NCBI RefSeq assembly: GCF_001552435.1
Contig: NZ_BCRE01000004.1
Span: forward strand, 41,094 to 105,093
Reading direction: 5' to 3'
Length of the DNA: 64,000 nucleotides
Source of the DNA: Kribbia dieselivorans NBRC 106261
GTDB taxonomy: Bacteria > Actinomycetota > Actinomycetes > Actinomycetales > Dermatophilaceae
The position numbers and the translations under genes were made by a program. Position 1 is the first letter of the stretch. Each line of letters starts with the position of its first letter. This document shows, in pieces, positions 41,820 through 50,011 of the stretch. Below the pieces are notes generated by a model. It was not told where the DNA came from, made no database searches, and saw only the letters and a list, made by a program, of their open reading frames with translations.

Positions 41820-42254
41820 ATGGGATCACAGGTGCGTGAGTGCTCGGTGGCTCGAACGCTCGAGCTCGTCGGCTCGAAGTGGACCCTGCTCATTGTTCGC
41901 GAGCTGCTCTTGGGGAGCCATCGGTTCGAGGAGATCGTTCGGTTCACCGGCGGACCACGGGACATCCTCACCGACCGGCTGCGCAAGCTCGAGGATCATG
42001 GGTTGGTGGCCCGGGTTCAGTATGAACAGCGACCTCCGCGGTTCGAGTACCACCTGACCGATCTCGGGCGGGCCCTCACGCCAATTGTTGCCACAATGCG
42101 GGAGTTCGGCGACCGTCACCTGGTCGGAGAGGGTGGCCCGCCGCTGCGACTCGATCACTCCTGTGGCTCGGAGTTCCATCCGATACTCGCCTGCAAAGCC
42201 TGCGGTGAAGCAGTGCGAAGCGGCGAGGTTGGGATCGCAAGCGACTCCGCCTGA
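41820..42254 (+). CDS. HxlR-family transcriptional regulator
   Basis: A 144-residue winged-helix regulator. The HxlR signature is complete: CSVARTLELVGSKWTLLIVRELL, HRFEEIVRFTGGPRDILTDRLRKLEDHGLV and the wing YEQRPPRFEYHLTDLGRAL. A C-terminal CxxC pair (LACKACGEAV) plus the cysteine in HSCGSEF could bind metal or sense redox. HxlR proteins often respond to aldehydes or quinones. It is divergent from the SDR-OYE-thioesterase genes, which are its likely targets. Confidence 0.9.
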   Translation: MGSQVRECSVARTLELVGSKWTLLIVRELLLGSHRFEEIVRFTGGPRDILTDRLRKLEDHGLVARVQYEQRPPRFEYHLTDLGRALTPIVATMREFGDRHLVGEGGPPLRLDHSCGSEFHPILACKACGEAVRSGEVGIASDSA

Positions 42255-42445
42255 TCGGTTCAGCAGGGAGCCTTGCTCCACCGAGTAGGTCGGCAATTCC
42301 GATTCACACTGTAACTCCAGGCTTCCCCACCGGAGCCCCATCTCAGTCAAGCTCGGCAACGACCCGAGCAAGCGCCCCACCGGCGAATCTGGGTGTCGCG
42401 CCGCGTTACAGCCGCAGGCCGGGCTTTGGCCGTCTGGCCGCGCTC

Positions 42446-43264
42446 TCAGCGCTGACGACGGAAGAGTTGCTCCTGGGCGACGCTCACCACGAGTTCTCCG
42501 GCCGGGGTGTACAGACCGCCCGAGTACAGGCCGCGTCCACCGAGCACACGATTGGGCGCAAGATCGAGCAACAGCCAGTCGTCGGCGCGCGCCGGTGCGT
42601 GGAACCACAGCGCGTGGTCGAGGCTCGGGCCGAGGCGATCGACGTCCGTCTCGAAGCGCACGATGCCGGCCGAGATGTCTGAGAAGTAGGTCAGTGCCGC
42701 AGCATGGAGCAGGGTGTCATCACCGAGGTCGGCCAGGCATCGGCCCCAGATGCGCTCGGGAATCCGGGTGCGCGGCGCAGACTCGCTCGTTTGGGCCACC
42801 TCGAACGAGAACAGGCGCGGCATGCGTTCGGTGTGGCCAGGACCGGGCACGTCCGGTGCCGCGATGGGCTGGACGTCCAGCCCCTCCTGTTCGAGGGCGA
42901 AGGAACAGGACAGGTTGAGGATGACCTCTCCGTTCTGGACGGCCACCACGCGGCGAGCCGAGAACGAGCGGCCATCGCGGTCGCGGAAGACCTCGAGCAC
43001 CAGTGGTCGCTTCGGGTCGCCGGCGCGCAGGAAATAGGCGTGAAGCGAATGCGCCGGCCGATCCTCGTCCACGGTTCGGCCGGCGGCCACGAGTGCCTGG
43101 GCGAGGACCTGCCCACCGAACAGGGAATGCGGCTCATCGAACACGTAGTTCGCCCGGAACAGGTTCTGCTCGATGCGCTCGAGGTCGAGCATGTCGGCCA
43201 GAGCCTGAGGGCCGGCCTCCAAGATCTGCTGGGTCAGCTCTTGCCACAACTCTGCCCGGTTCAT
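42446..43264 (-). CDS. tesB: Acyl-CoA thioesterase II (TesB)
   Basis: A 272-residue double-hotdog thioesterase. The segment FGGQVLAQALVAAGRTV near residue 48, SLHAYFLRAGDP, and the C-terminal domain with SLDHALWFH and GLYTPAGELVVSVAQEQLFR are typical for TesB. It hydrolyses medium- and long-chain acyl-CoAs to free acids and CoA. ATG 43264 is chosen because the longer frame to 43324 would run through a strong hairpin; no ribosome site is seen, so the start is not certain. The 191-base gap after HxlR (42255-42445) shows nothing notable. Confidence 0.87.
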   Translation of the reverse strand: MNRAELWQELTQQILEAGPQALADMLDLERIEQNLFRANYVFDEPHSLFGGQVLAQALVAAGRTVDEDRPAHSLHAYFLRAGDPKRPLVLEVFRDRDGRSFSARRVVAVQNGEVILNLSCSFALEQEGLDVQPIAAPDVPGPGHTERMPRLFSFEVAQTSESAPRTRIPERIWGRCLADLGDDTLLHAAALTYFSDISAGIVRFETDVDRLGPSLDHALWFHAPARADDWLLLDLAPNRVLGGRGLYSGGLYTPAGELVVSVAQEQLFRRQR

Positions 43265-43280
43265 CACATGCACATTGTGC

Positions 43281-43314
43281 CGATCCCGGTGACGGAGAAC
43301 CGTCACCGGGATCG
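43281..43314. terminator. Strong hairpin between the flavin-reductase and tesB genes
   Basis: A perfect 15-bp stem (CGATCCCGGTGACGG / CCGTCACCGGGATCG) with a 4-base loop AGAA lies after the stop of the minus-strand reductase gene and just before tesB. It looks like the terminator of the former. If so, tesB must have a promoter in the few bases between, or be read by partial read-through. Confidence 0.7.
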
Positions 43315-43348
43315 AGAAGGTCACTCAGCCGCGCGGGCCGGGCAAGGA

Positions 43349-43936
43349 TCAGGCCTCGGCGCCGACCGGGGAGAAGGCGCCCTCGCGGACGGCCTCCATC
43401 GCCTTGGTCCACGTGATGAGCTGGTCCAGCGCCGGAGCGAGGGCCTCGGTGGCCGCCGGTCCGGGGGTGAAGGTCGCGAAGTTCTCGAAGTCGTGGAAGA
43501 GCGAGAACTGGACCGAGGCGCGCACGTGCGCGACCTGCATCTCCGAGAGGATGCCGCGCAGGTGCTCGACCGCGCGGGCACCACCGGCGGAGCCGTAGGA
43601 CACGAAGGCGGCGGCCTTGTTGTTGACCTCGGAGCCGAGGTAGTCGAGGGCGTTCTTCAAGGCACCGGTGATCGAGTGGTTGTACTCGGAGACGATGAAG
43701 ATGTAGCCGTCGAACTCCGACATCTTGGCCGACCAGGCCTGTCCCTCGGCCGTCTGCGGGGCGCCCCACGACGGGGGAGTGGCCTCGGCCCAGACGGGCA
43801 GATTGAAGTCTGCGATGTCGACGACCTCGAACTCGGCTGCGGCGTGCTCGGCGGCCTGGGCCTTGACCCACTCGGCGATGGTCAGGCTCTGGCGGCCGGG
43901 GCGGACGGAACCGGTGACGATGGCAATCTTGGTCAT
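43349..43936 (-). CDS. NADPH-dependent FMN reductase / flavodoxin-like oxidoreductase
   Basis: A 195-residue flavodoxin-fold reductase. IAIVTGSVRPGRQS is the FMN phosphate loop and VSEYNHSITGALKNALDYL is the family signature. These enzymes reduce flavins, quinones or azo compounds with NAD(P)H. It starts at ATG 43936 (catalytic domain begins at once) and is transcribed away from the HbhA-like gene. The 239-base divergent gap (43937-44175) contains an inverted repeat, described separately. Confidence 0.87.
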   Translation of the reverse strand: MTKIAIVTGSVRPGRQSLTIAEWVKAQAAEHAAAEFEVVDIADFNLPVWAEATPPSWGAPQTAEGQAWSAKMSEFDGYIFIVSEYNHSITGALKNALDYLGSEVNNKAAAFVSYGSAGGARAVEHLRGILSEMQVAHVRASVQFSLFHDFENFATFTPGPAATEALAPALDQLITWTKAMEAVREGAFSPVGAEA

Positions 43937-44099
43937 CTGTACTCCTTGACGAGCACGCTGTCGCGTGAAGCTTGGTCATCGAACGGGGTGGCTCGATGAT
44001 CTGGTTGACGCTTCAACAATATGTCAGTGTCGGCACTTCCCCAATCCGAACGGGTGTGACGCACGCCACCCTCGGGGTAGGGCACAGATTTGATGCGGT

Positions 44100-44127
44100 G
44101 TTAGCAATCCTGCTAACGTTGTTAGCA
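44100..44127. promoter_or_regulatory. GTTAGCA inverted repeat upstream of the HbhA/phasin-like gene
   Basis: The perfect inverted repeat GTTAGCA-N4-TGCTAAC (44100-44117) is followed at 44120-44127 by a third half-site GTTAGCAG. It lies about 50-75 bases before the start codon of the repeat protein gene, a normal operator position. A related inverted repeat occurs at 46561-46588. Confidence 0.5.
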
Positions 44128-44175
44128 GCGGGTGAGTACCACCCGAGACATCCATCCACGTCAGAGGAGAGCGAC

Positions 44176-44805
44176 ATGACCGCCACCCCCGCTTCGAAGT
44201 CCACCGCCGCGAAGACCACCGCGACCAAGGCGACGACTGCCAAGACGACGACTGCCAAGACCACCGCCGCGAAGGCTGCCGACAAGACGACCGAGGTCAA
44301 GGACGAGGTCAAGACCACTGCCGCCCAGGCTGCCGACAAGGCGACCGCGGTCAAGGACGAGGTCAAGACCACCGCAGCGAAGGCCGCCGACAAGGCTGCT
44401 GACACCGCCGCCGAGGTCAAGGCCACCGCGACCCGCGCCGCCAACAAGGCTGCCGACAAGGCCACCGAGGTCACCGGCGAGGTCAAGGCCGACGCCAAGG
44501 CCGCCGTGGCCACCCTCACCGAGGTCAAGGACGAGGTCAAGGACGCCGTCGTGACCATCTCCGACACCATCGAGGACGCCTTCACCCAGATCCGCGACAT
44601 CAGCCGCGAGGCCGGCGTCAAGATCGGCAACCGCACGATCGACTCCTACGAGTCGAACGCGACCCGCCTCTTCGACCTCGAGCGCTCGCTCGTCGACAAC
44701 ATTCCGGTTCCGACGGCCAAGCGCGTTGCCACCGCTCAGGTCGACCTGGTCGAGAGCCTGACCGCGCGCGGCACCCAGGCAGCCCGCAAGCTCGTCAACA
44801 ACTGA
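44176..44805 (+). CDS. HbhA/phasin-like Lys-Ala-Thr repeat protein
   Basis: A 209-residue, strongly alanine-, lysine- and threonine-rich protein. The N-terminal half is built from KTTAAK-type units and 18-residue repeats starting AADKTTEVKDEVK; the C-terminal part (from about VTISDTIEDAF) is a helical domain ending VESLTARGTQAARKLVNN. No signal peptide is visible. The composition, coiled-coil look and linked XRE gene recall mycobacterial HbhA (Rv0475) with Rv0474, but here the lysine repeats are at the N-terminus. HbhA relatives bind heparan sulfate or coat lipid/PHA granules. ATG 44176 follows GAGGAGAG. A histone-like DNA-binding role is another option. Confidence 0.75.
   Translation: MTATPASKSTAAKTTATKATTAKTTTAKTTAAKAADKTTEVKDEVKTTAAQAADKATAVKDEVKTTAAKAADKAADTAAEVKATATRAANKAADKATEVTGEVKADAKAAVATLTEVKDEVKDAVVTISDTIEDAFTQIRDISREAGVKIGNRTIDSYESNATRLFDLERSLVDNIPVPTAKRVATAQVDLVESLTARGTQAARKLVNN
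44275..44436 (+). repeat. Three tandem 54-nt units in the Lys-Ala repeat gene
   Basis: Units at 44275-44328 and 44329-44382 are nearly identical (differences at only a few positions), the third at 44383-44436 is diverged, and a partial fourth may follow. Each encodes an 18-residue AADK...VKDEVKTTAA helix unit. Recombination between units could change the repeat number. Confidence 0.75.
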
Positions 44806-44838
44806 CGCAGACCTTGCGCCGGTCCAGCCGGCAAAAGA

Positions 44839-44873
44839 CAGGAGCCCGGCCACGATGTGTGGTCGGGCTCCTG
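44839..44873. terminator. Bidirectional terminator between the repeat protein and XRE genes
   Basis: A 15-bp stem (CAGGAGCCCGGCCAC / GTGGTCGGGCTCCTG, one G-U pair) with a 5-base loop lies between convergent genes. It is preceded by AAAAGA and followed by CCTTGTT, so it could work in both directions. Confidence 0.75.
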
Positions 44874-44887
44874 CCTTGTTCCCTGAA

Positions 44888-45304
44888 CTATTCGTCGTCG
44901 TCCCAGTCCGTGGCCGAGTCTCCGACCTCGGCCGGGGCGTTCGCCTTGGCCGAGTCGTTGCCGCGCACGAACGCCGAGTACATGTCGATCAGGGCAGAGC
45001 GTTGGGCCGGAGTCAGCCGCGGGTCCGACGCGATCTCCGCCAGCGTGCCCCCGGCCTCGGCCGCCGCACTGCGCTGGCGCGTCGAGGTCCGAGCACGCAA
45101 CACGTCCGCGGAGGTGTCGAGGTTCTTGGCCAAGGCCACCAGCACCGCGTCCGACGGGTACCGCAGCCCCCGCTCGATCTGCGAGAGGTAGGGCCCGGAG
45201 ATGCCGGCCATCTTCGCCAACCGACGCACCGGGATCGCCGCTGCCTCGCGCTGTTGGCGCAACAACTCACCCAGGGTGACGCCCTTGGGCGCATGTTCTT
45301 CCAT
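44888..45304 (-). CDS. XRE-family regulator (Rv0474-like)
   Basis: A 138-residue regulator. The helix-turn-helix lies at about residues 10-65, with LGELLRQQREAAAIPVRRLA and ISGPYLSQIERGLRYPS as its conserved segments. The C-terminus is acidic (DWDDDE). Size and context resemble Rv0474 of M. tuberculosis, which is next to hbhA. Here the two genes are convergent instead of tandem. It is a candidate for binding the GTTAGC inverted repeats at 44100 and 46561, but nothing in the sequence proves it. ATG 45304 is the start. Confidence 0.82.
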   Translation of the reverse strand: MEEHAPKGVTLGELLRQQREAAAIPVRRLAKMAGISGPYLSQIERGLRYPSDAVLVALAKNLDTSADVLRARTSTRQRSAAAEAGGTLAEIASDPRLTPAQRSALIDMYSAFVRGNDSAKANAPAEVGDSATDWDDDE

Positions 45305-45361
45305 GCCTCCACCCTAGGTGCGAGCGCCGGGTGCATCCGCCGCGAGGTGCGTGGGGTGGCT

Positions 45362-46528
45362 TCAGCCGGCCAGGGGCGCCGGCTCGTCGCCCTCGCGCAC
45401 CTCGGTGATGGCGTGGCGCAGTTGCCGGAAGCGTTCGACGGCCACCAGAGTGCCGACCTGCACCTCACGCATGCGCTGGGGCGCATCGACCTTGAGGGGG
45501 TTGACCAGTCGGAAGCCGGGGAGGTTGTCACGCTCGGCCGCCTTGAGGTTGTCGTTGAACGCGGCTCTGAGGCCGTCGCCGAGCAGGTCCAGGGCATGTC
45601 CGCCCGCGCTGAGGACGCGGTCCAAGGTCACGAACCCGTGGATCATTCCCGGGTAGTGGAGGTGCTGGAGGGTGACTCCCGCCTCCTGGAGGCGCTGCTT
45701 GTAGGCCAGCCCCTCGTCGCGCAGCGGGTCGAACCCGCAGGTCACCAGGATCGTCGGGGCCAGCCCGGTGAGGTCCTCGGCGTGGAGAGCGGTCTGGCTG
45801 GGATCGGTCAGGTCGTTCACCTTCGAGATCTGCGCAGTGATCCAGTCGACGCGTTCGGGCGTGAGCAGCCCGATCGCCACCGGATCGGTGTTGTGGGCAT
45901 GGGGGTTGTCGGTGACCGGATAGATGAGCACCTGGGCCTTCAACTCCAGACCCCGGTCGCGGCACGTCTGGGCCACGACCGCGGCGATGCCACCGCCGGC
46001 CGAATCGCCGGCCACCGCCAGTCGCGCAGGGTCCCCGCCCAACTCGTCGGCATGTTCGGCCAGCCAATCGACCAAGGCCTGACAGTCGGCCCGACCATCC
46101 TGGAGCCCATACTCGGGGGCCAGCCGATACTCGACCGTCACGACGATCGCATCGGTGCGGCGAGCCAGCGCCCGGGCCGTCGCGCCGGCGGTGTAAAGGT
46201 CACCGAACACGAATCCACCGCCGTGGAAATAGGCCACCACCGGTAGGCCGGAGGGCTTCTTCCGGGGGACGTAGGCGCGAATGCGCAGCGGGCGCACGTC
46301 GGGTCCGGGGATCTCGCGCTCGATGACCGAGGCGACCTTGTCGCGCGTGGCGAACGCCTTGACGGCCAACTGCCAATCCCGACGTAGGGCGTCGACGGTG
46401 TCCGAACCGGAGTGCCGCGGGGGTGGGACGATGCTCATGGCGAGCAGGAAACGACGGGCCTCGAGGTCAGGACGCTTCGCGACAACGGTCACGACAGCCA
46501 CCTCCACATCAGCAGGGTCAAGGATCAC
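45362..46528 (-). CDS. HSL-family alpha/beta-hydrolase (esterase/lipase)
   Basis: A 388-residue hormone-sensitive-lipase-family hydrolase. The oxyanion motif HGGGFVFGD, the nucleophile elbow AGDSAGGGIA, an acid residue in GFDPLRDEG, and the histidine in GMIHGFVTL form a full active site. About 75 residues follow the usual C-terminal end, an extension of unknown role. The start is uncertain: GTG 46528 or ATG 46438. It probably hydrolyses short- to medium-chain esters. It is divergent from the GPP34 gene; the gap carries a GTTAGCC inverted repeat and a second one (GATCACG-N4-CGTGATC, 46523-46540) covering the first start codon. Confidence 0.85.
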   Translation of the reverse strand: MILDPADVEVAVVTVVAKRPDLEARRFLLAMSIVPPPRHSGSDTVDALRRDWQLAVKAFATRDKVASVIEREIPGPDVRPLRIRAYVPRKKPSGLPVVAYFHGGGFVFGDLYTAGATARALARRTDAIVVTVEYRLAPEYGLQDGRADCQALVDWLAEHADELGGDPARLAVAGDSAGGGIAAVVAQTCRDRGLELKAQVLIYPVTDNPHAHNTDPVAIGLLTPERVDWITAQISKVNDLTDPSQTALHAEDLTGLAPTILVTCGFDPLRDEGLAYKQRLQEAGVTLQHLHYPGMIHGFVTLDRVLSAGGHALDLLGDGLRAAFNDNLKAAERDNLPGFRLVNPLKVDAPQRMREVQVGTLVAVERFRQLRHAITEVREGDEPAPLAG

Positions 46529-46560
46529 GACCCCGTGATCAGCGATAGTCTACGTGAGAC

Positions 46561-46588
46561 GTTAGCCACGCGGTAGCAGTTGGCTAAC
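46561..46588. promoter_or_regulatory. GTTAGCC inverted repeat in divergent promoter
   Basis: GTTAGCCA-N12-TGGCTAAC is a perfect 8-bp inverted repeat in the gap between the esterase and GPP34 genes. The half-site shares GTTAGC with the repeat at 44100-44117. It may be an operator for either or both genes. Confidence 0.45.
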
Positions 46589-46625
46589 GGTTGTGTCGCG
46601 AAATGATCACAGCAAGGGGCCTGTC

Positions 46626-47306
46626 ATGCGCACACTGTCCGAGGAGTACCTGCTCATCGCCTGGGACGATCAGACCGGGCGGCCGCGGGTCGACAGCACT
46701 CACCTCTCCGGTGGGCTGGCCGGAGCGGTGTTGCTCCAGTTGGTCCTTGATGGGTACCTCGCGATCAACGAGGCCAACCCCAAGAAGCCGGTCCTTTCCA
46801 GGACCCAGGTGACGTGCACCGATCCGCTGCTGTTGCAGGTGATCGACCTCGCAGACGGGCGTACTCCCAAGGCCGCCGTGTCCCGGGTGGCCGGGTTCAC
46901 GACGTTCCGCAACCGTATGAGCGACCTCAAGGCGGCCATGTTCGAGCGGCTCGAACGCGACGGCGTGCTCGAACGCGGGCGCCGCCGGTTCGCCGGGATC
47001 TTCCCCGTCACGACGTACCTGCCGAAGGACCCTCGAATCGAGGCCGAGATCCGGCAGCGACTCGATGCCGCACTCTTGGGCATTCAGGAACCTGAAGAAC
47101 GCACCGCGGCCCTGATCAGCCTGCTCTCGGCATCCGCGCTCCTCGAGCGTGGGTACCCCAGGGAGCAGCGCAAGGCGGTCCAGGCCCGGGCCAAGGAGAT
47201 CAGCGCCGGTGACTGGGCGAGCCAGGCGGTGCGCCAAGCCGTCGATGAGGTGGTCTCGGCCGTCATCGCGGCCACGACGGCGGCAACCGTGGCCGCCTCC
47301 TCGTGA
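46626..47306 (+). CDS. GPP34-family phosphoprotein
   Basis: A 226-residue protein of the GPP34/GOLPH3 family. LSEEYLLIAWDDQTGR at the N-terminus, LAGAVLLQLVLDGYL, and the long helical C-terminus (RRRFAGIFPVTTYLP, ERTAALISLLSASALL) are typical. The eukaryotic protein binds phosphatidylinositol-4-phosphate at Golgi membranes; in actinobacteria the role is unknown, though the nearby phosphatidylinositol genes make lipid binding plausible. ATG 46626 with AAGGGG upstream is preferred to an in-frame GTG-type extension at 46593. No signal peptide is seen. Confidence 0.85.
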   Translation: MRTLSEEYLLIAWDDQTGRPRVDSTHLSGGLAGAVLLQLVLDGYLAINEANPKKPVLSRTQVTCTDPLLLQVIDLADGRTPKAAVSRVAGFTTFRNRMSDLKAAMFERLERDGVLERGRRRFAGIFPVTTYLPKDPRIEAEIRQRLDAALLGIQEPEERTAALISLLSASALLERGYPREQRKAVQARAKEISAGDWASQAVRQAVDEVVSAVIAATTAATVAASS

Positions 47307-47402
47307 CCCAAAGACCGGAGCGCGGTGGGGCCGGCGGATCGGGCTAGGATCGTCAGGCCGTGGCACCACGCCCACGTCCCACCGCACCACCGAGGAGAAC
47401 CC

Positions 47403-49388
47403 GTGTCAGCCCAGCTCACCGTGAACGTCGCCGGCGACGAGCGAACGGTCGATGTGGGCACCACTGCCGGGGAGCTGTTCCCCGACGTCAAGGGGCTGCT
47501 CGTCGCGCGCGTCAATGGAGAACTCCGAGACCTCTACCACCTCGTCGGCCAGGGTGACACGGTCGAGCCGGTGACCGCGGACGAGCAGGACGGCCTCGAC
47601 GTGCTGCGCCACTCGGCCGCCCACGTGCTCGCCCAGGCGGTCCAGCAGTTGCACGACGACGCCAAGCTGGGCATCGGTCCGCCGGTGCGTGACGGGTTCT
47701 ACTACGACTTCGACGTCGACGAACCGTTCAGCCCCGAGGACCTCAAGTCCCTCGAGAAGGCGATGCAGAAGATCATCAACGAGGGTCAGACCTTCGTGCG
47801 TCGTGACATCGATGACGAGGATGCGCTCGTCGAACTCGCCGGTGAGCCGTACAAGTGCGAACTCATCGGGCTCAAGGGAGGCGCGGCCGGCGAAGCTGCC
47901 GAGGGCGCGTCCGTGGAGGTCGGCGGCGCCCAGCTGACGATCTACGACAACGTGCGTCGCGACGGCTCCGTGGCGTGGGGCGACCTGTGCCGCGGCCCGC
48001 ACGTGCCGACCACCAAGGTCATCGGCAACGCGTTCAAGCTGATGCGCTCGGCCGGAGCGTACTGGCGCGGGTCCGAGAAGAACCCGATGCTCCAGCGCAT
48101 CTACGGCACCGCGTGGCCGACGAAGGACGACCTCAAGGCCTACCTGCACCGCCTCGAGGAGGCGGAGAAGCGTGACCACCGCAAGCTCGGAGCCGAGCTC
48201 GATCTGTTCTCCTTCCCCGAGAACATCGGGCCCGGGCTGCCGGTGTTCCACCCCAAGGGTGGGGTCATCAAGCGGGAGATGGAGGACTACGTCCGCCGCC
48301 GGCACATCGAGGAGGGGTTCCAGTACGTCGGGACACCGCACATCGCCAAGGAGGCGCTGTTCTACACCTCCGGGCACCTGCCGTACTTCGCCGAGGGCAT
48401 GTTCCCGCCGATCGACGACGACGGACAGGCCTACCGCCTCAAGGCGATGAACTGCCCGATGCACAACGAGATCTTCCGCAGCCGCGGGCGCTCCTACCGT
48501 GAGTTGCCGCTGCGGTTCTTCGAGTTCGGCACGGTGTACCGCAACGAGAAGTCCGGTGTGCTGCAGGGCCTGACCCGCGTGCGCTCGATCACCCAGGACG
48601 ACTCGCACAGCTACGTCACCCCGGAACAGGCCCCGGCGGAGATCCGTCACCTGCTCAACTTCATCCTCGGGCTCCTGCGCGACTTCGGCCTGAATGAGTT
48701 CTACCTGGAGTTGTCGACGCGCGACGACGCCGGCGACAAGTCCGAGAAGTTCATCGGCTCGGACGAGGAGTGGGCCGAGGCGACGCAGACGCTGCGCACC
48801 GTGGCCGAGGAGACCGGCCTCGAGCTCGTGCCCGACCCGGGCGGAGCGGCGTACTACGGCCCGAAGATCTCGGTCCAGGCGCGCGACGCGATCGGCCGGA
48901 CGTGGCAGATGTCGACGATCCAGTACGACTTCAACATGGCTCGCCGTTTCGAGCTCGAGTACCAAGCCGCCGATGGCACCCGCCAGTGCCCGGTGATGAT
49001 CCACTCGGCGAAGTTCGGTTCGATCGAGCGGTTCATCGGCGTGCTCGTCGAGCACTACGCCGGGGCGTTCCCGGTGTGGCTCTCGCCGGTGCAGGTGCTG
49101 GGGCTGCCGGTGGCCGAGGAGTTCGAGGCCTACCTGGCGGACGTGCTCGCCCAGATGTCCGTCCAGGGCATCCGCACCGAGCTCGATGACAGCGACGACC
49201 GGTTCCCGAAGAAGATCCGCAACGCGAGCAAGTCCAAGGTGCCCTTCACGCTCATCGCCGGTGAGGAGGACCGTGCCAAGGGGGCGGTGTCCTTCCGCTA
49301 CCGCGACGGGTCGCAGGAGAACGGCGTGCCGATCGACGAGGCCATCGCCAAGGTGCTGGAGGCCATCCGCACCAAGGCACAGGTCTGA
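47403..49388 (+). CDS. thrS: Threonyl-tRNA synthetase
   Basis: A 661-residue class II synthetase with all domains: TGS (residues about 1-65), the HxxxH editing domain ([10 protein letters not shown] near 73), the catalytic core and the anticodon-binding domain. The active-site zinc ligands are Cys in MNCPMHN, His in TQDDSHSYV and His in [13 protein letters not shown]; the middle one sits in a DSHSY variant of the usual DAHIF. GTG 47403 follows GAGGAG. It heads a conserved actinobacterial block (thrS, HIT, pgsA, acyltransferase, pimA). The enzyme charges tRNA-Thr in the cytoplasm. Confidence 0.97.
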   Translation: MSAQLTVNVAGDERTVDVGTTAGELFPDVKGLLVARVNGELRDLYHLVGQGDTVEPVTADEQDGLDVLRHSAAHVLAQAVQQLHDDAKLGIGPPVRDGFYYDFDVDEPFSPEDLKSLEKAMQKIINEGQTFVRRDIDDEDALVELAGEPYKCELIGLKGGAAGEAAEGASVEVGGAQLTIYDNVRRDGSVAWGDLCRGPHVPTTKVIGNAFKLMRSAGAYWRGSEKNPMLQRIYGTAWPTKDDLKAYLHRLEEAEKRDHRKLGAELDLFSFPENIGPGLPVFHPKGGVIKREMEDYVRRRHIEEGFQYVGTPHIAKEALFYTSGHLPYFAEGMFPPIDDDGQAYRLKAMNCPMHNEIFRSRGRSYRELPLRFFEFGTVYRNEKSGVLQGLTRVRSITQDDSHSYVTPEQAPAEIRHLLNFILGLLRDFGLNEFYLELSTRDDAGDKSEKFIGSDEEWAEATQTLRTVAEETGLELVPDPGGAAYYGPKISVQARDAIGRTWQMSTIQYDFNMARRFELEYQAADGTRQCPVMIHSAKFGSIERFIGVLVEHYAGAFPVWLSPVQVLGLPVAEEFEAYLADVLAQMSVQGIRTELDDSDDRFPKKIRNASKSKVPFTLIAGEEDRAKGAVSFRYRDGSQENGVPIDEAIAKVLEAIRTKAQV

Positions 49389-49398
49389 CCCCGCGCGC

Positions 49399-49986
49399 AT
49401 GGCACCGGGGGACGAAGCGGACTTCGCCAGGCGACCCATCGAGGACGCCGGCGAGTTGGTCGGCGTCCGCGACGGGTTCGAGCGGCTGTGGACCCCACAC
49501 CGCATGGCCTACGTCACGGGCGAGCGACCCACCGATGAGGCCGGTGACGGGTGCCCGTTCTGCGTGGCACCGCTGAAGGACGACGCCGACGGCCTGGTGG
49601 TGCATCGCGGGGAGCACTGCTACGTCGTGATGAACGCGTTCCCCTACAACGCCGGACACCTGCTCGTCTGCCCCTACCGGCACATCTCGGGGTACATCGA
49701 GATGACCGACGACGAGACCCGCGAGTTCTCCGCGCTGACCAAGGCGGCGATCAACACGCTGACGGTGATCTCCCGCCCGCACGGCTACAACATCGGCATG
49801 AACCAGGGCTCGGTGGCCGGTGCCGGGGTGGCGGCGCACCTGCATCAGCACGTCATTCCGCGCTGGAGCGGCGACACGAACTTCCTGCCGCTGGTCGCCC
49901 AGACCAAGGCGATCCCGGTCCTGATCGAGGACGTGCGGGCAGCGCTGGCCGCGGCCTGGGCGGGCGAGTCACCCGACCAGGCCTGA
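49399..49986 (+). CDS. HIT-family hydrolase/phosphorylase (Ap4A phosphorylase-like)
   Basis: A 195-residue histidine-triad protein. The triad is GVAAHLHQHVIPRW, and GCPFCVAP in the N-terminal region may bind zinc with a later histidine. In M. tuberculosis the orthologous position (Rv2613c) encodes an Ap4A phosphorylase, the best functional guess. ATG 49399 is 11 bases after the thrS stop. The context with thrS is sensible because aminoacyl-tRNA synthetases make Ap4A as a side product. Confidence 0.9.
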   Translation: MAPGDEADFARRPIEDAGELVGVRDGFERLWTPHRMAYVTGERPTDEAGDGCPFCVAPLKDDADGLVVHRGEHCYVVMNAFPYNAGHLLVCPYRHISGYIEMTDDETREFSALTKAAINTLTVISRPHGYNIGMNQGSVAGAGVAAHLHQHVIPRWSGDTNFLPLVAQTKAIPVLIEDVRAALAAAWAGESPDQA

Positions 49987-50003
49987 CCTGCCCGTCAGGC
50001 CTG
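49978..50003. terminator. Hairpin between convergent HIT and EF-G-like genes
   Basis: A perfect 10-bp stem (CAGGCCTGAC / GTCAGGCCTG) with a 6-base loop covers the HIT stop codon and precedes the end of the EF-G-like gene on the other strand. It is a likely bidirectional terminator without a T-run. Confidence 0.6.
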
Positions 50004-50011
50004 AGCCGACG

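Noticed and set aside
42034..42043. GGTTCGAGT resembling the tRNA-Val T arm, as a possible right attachment site
   Set aside because: It lies in the HxlR coding sequence in a conserved protein segment (RFEYHL) and matches by only nine bases.
44161..44853. A 230-codon Gly/Leu-rich frame antisense to the repeat protein
   Set aside because: It only mirrors the Ala/Lys repeat codons; start and stop have no ribosome site or family.
48541..48620. Unusual DSHSY motif in threonyl-tRNA synthetase as a defect
   Set aside because: The zinc-binding histidine is kept; the change is probably a lineage variant, not a loss of function.
47406..49505. A 699-codon open frame on the minus strand
   Set aside because: It lies wholly antisense to thrS, has no recognisable domain and reflects the G/C-rich third positions of the true gene.
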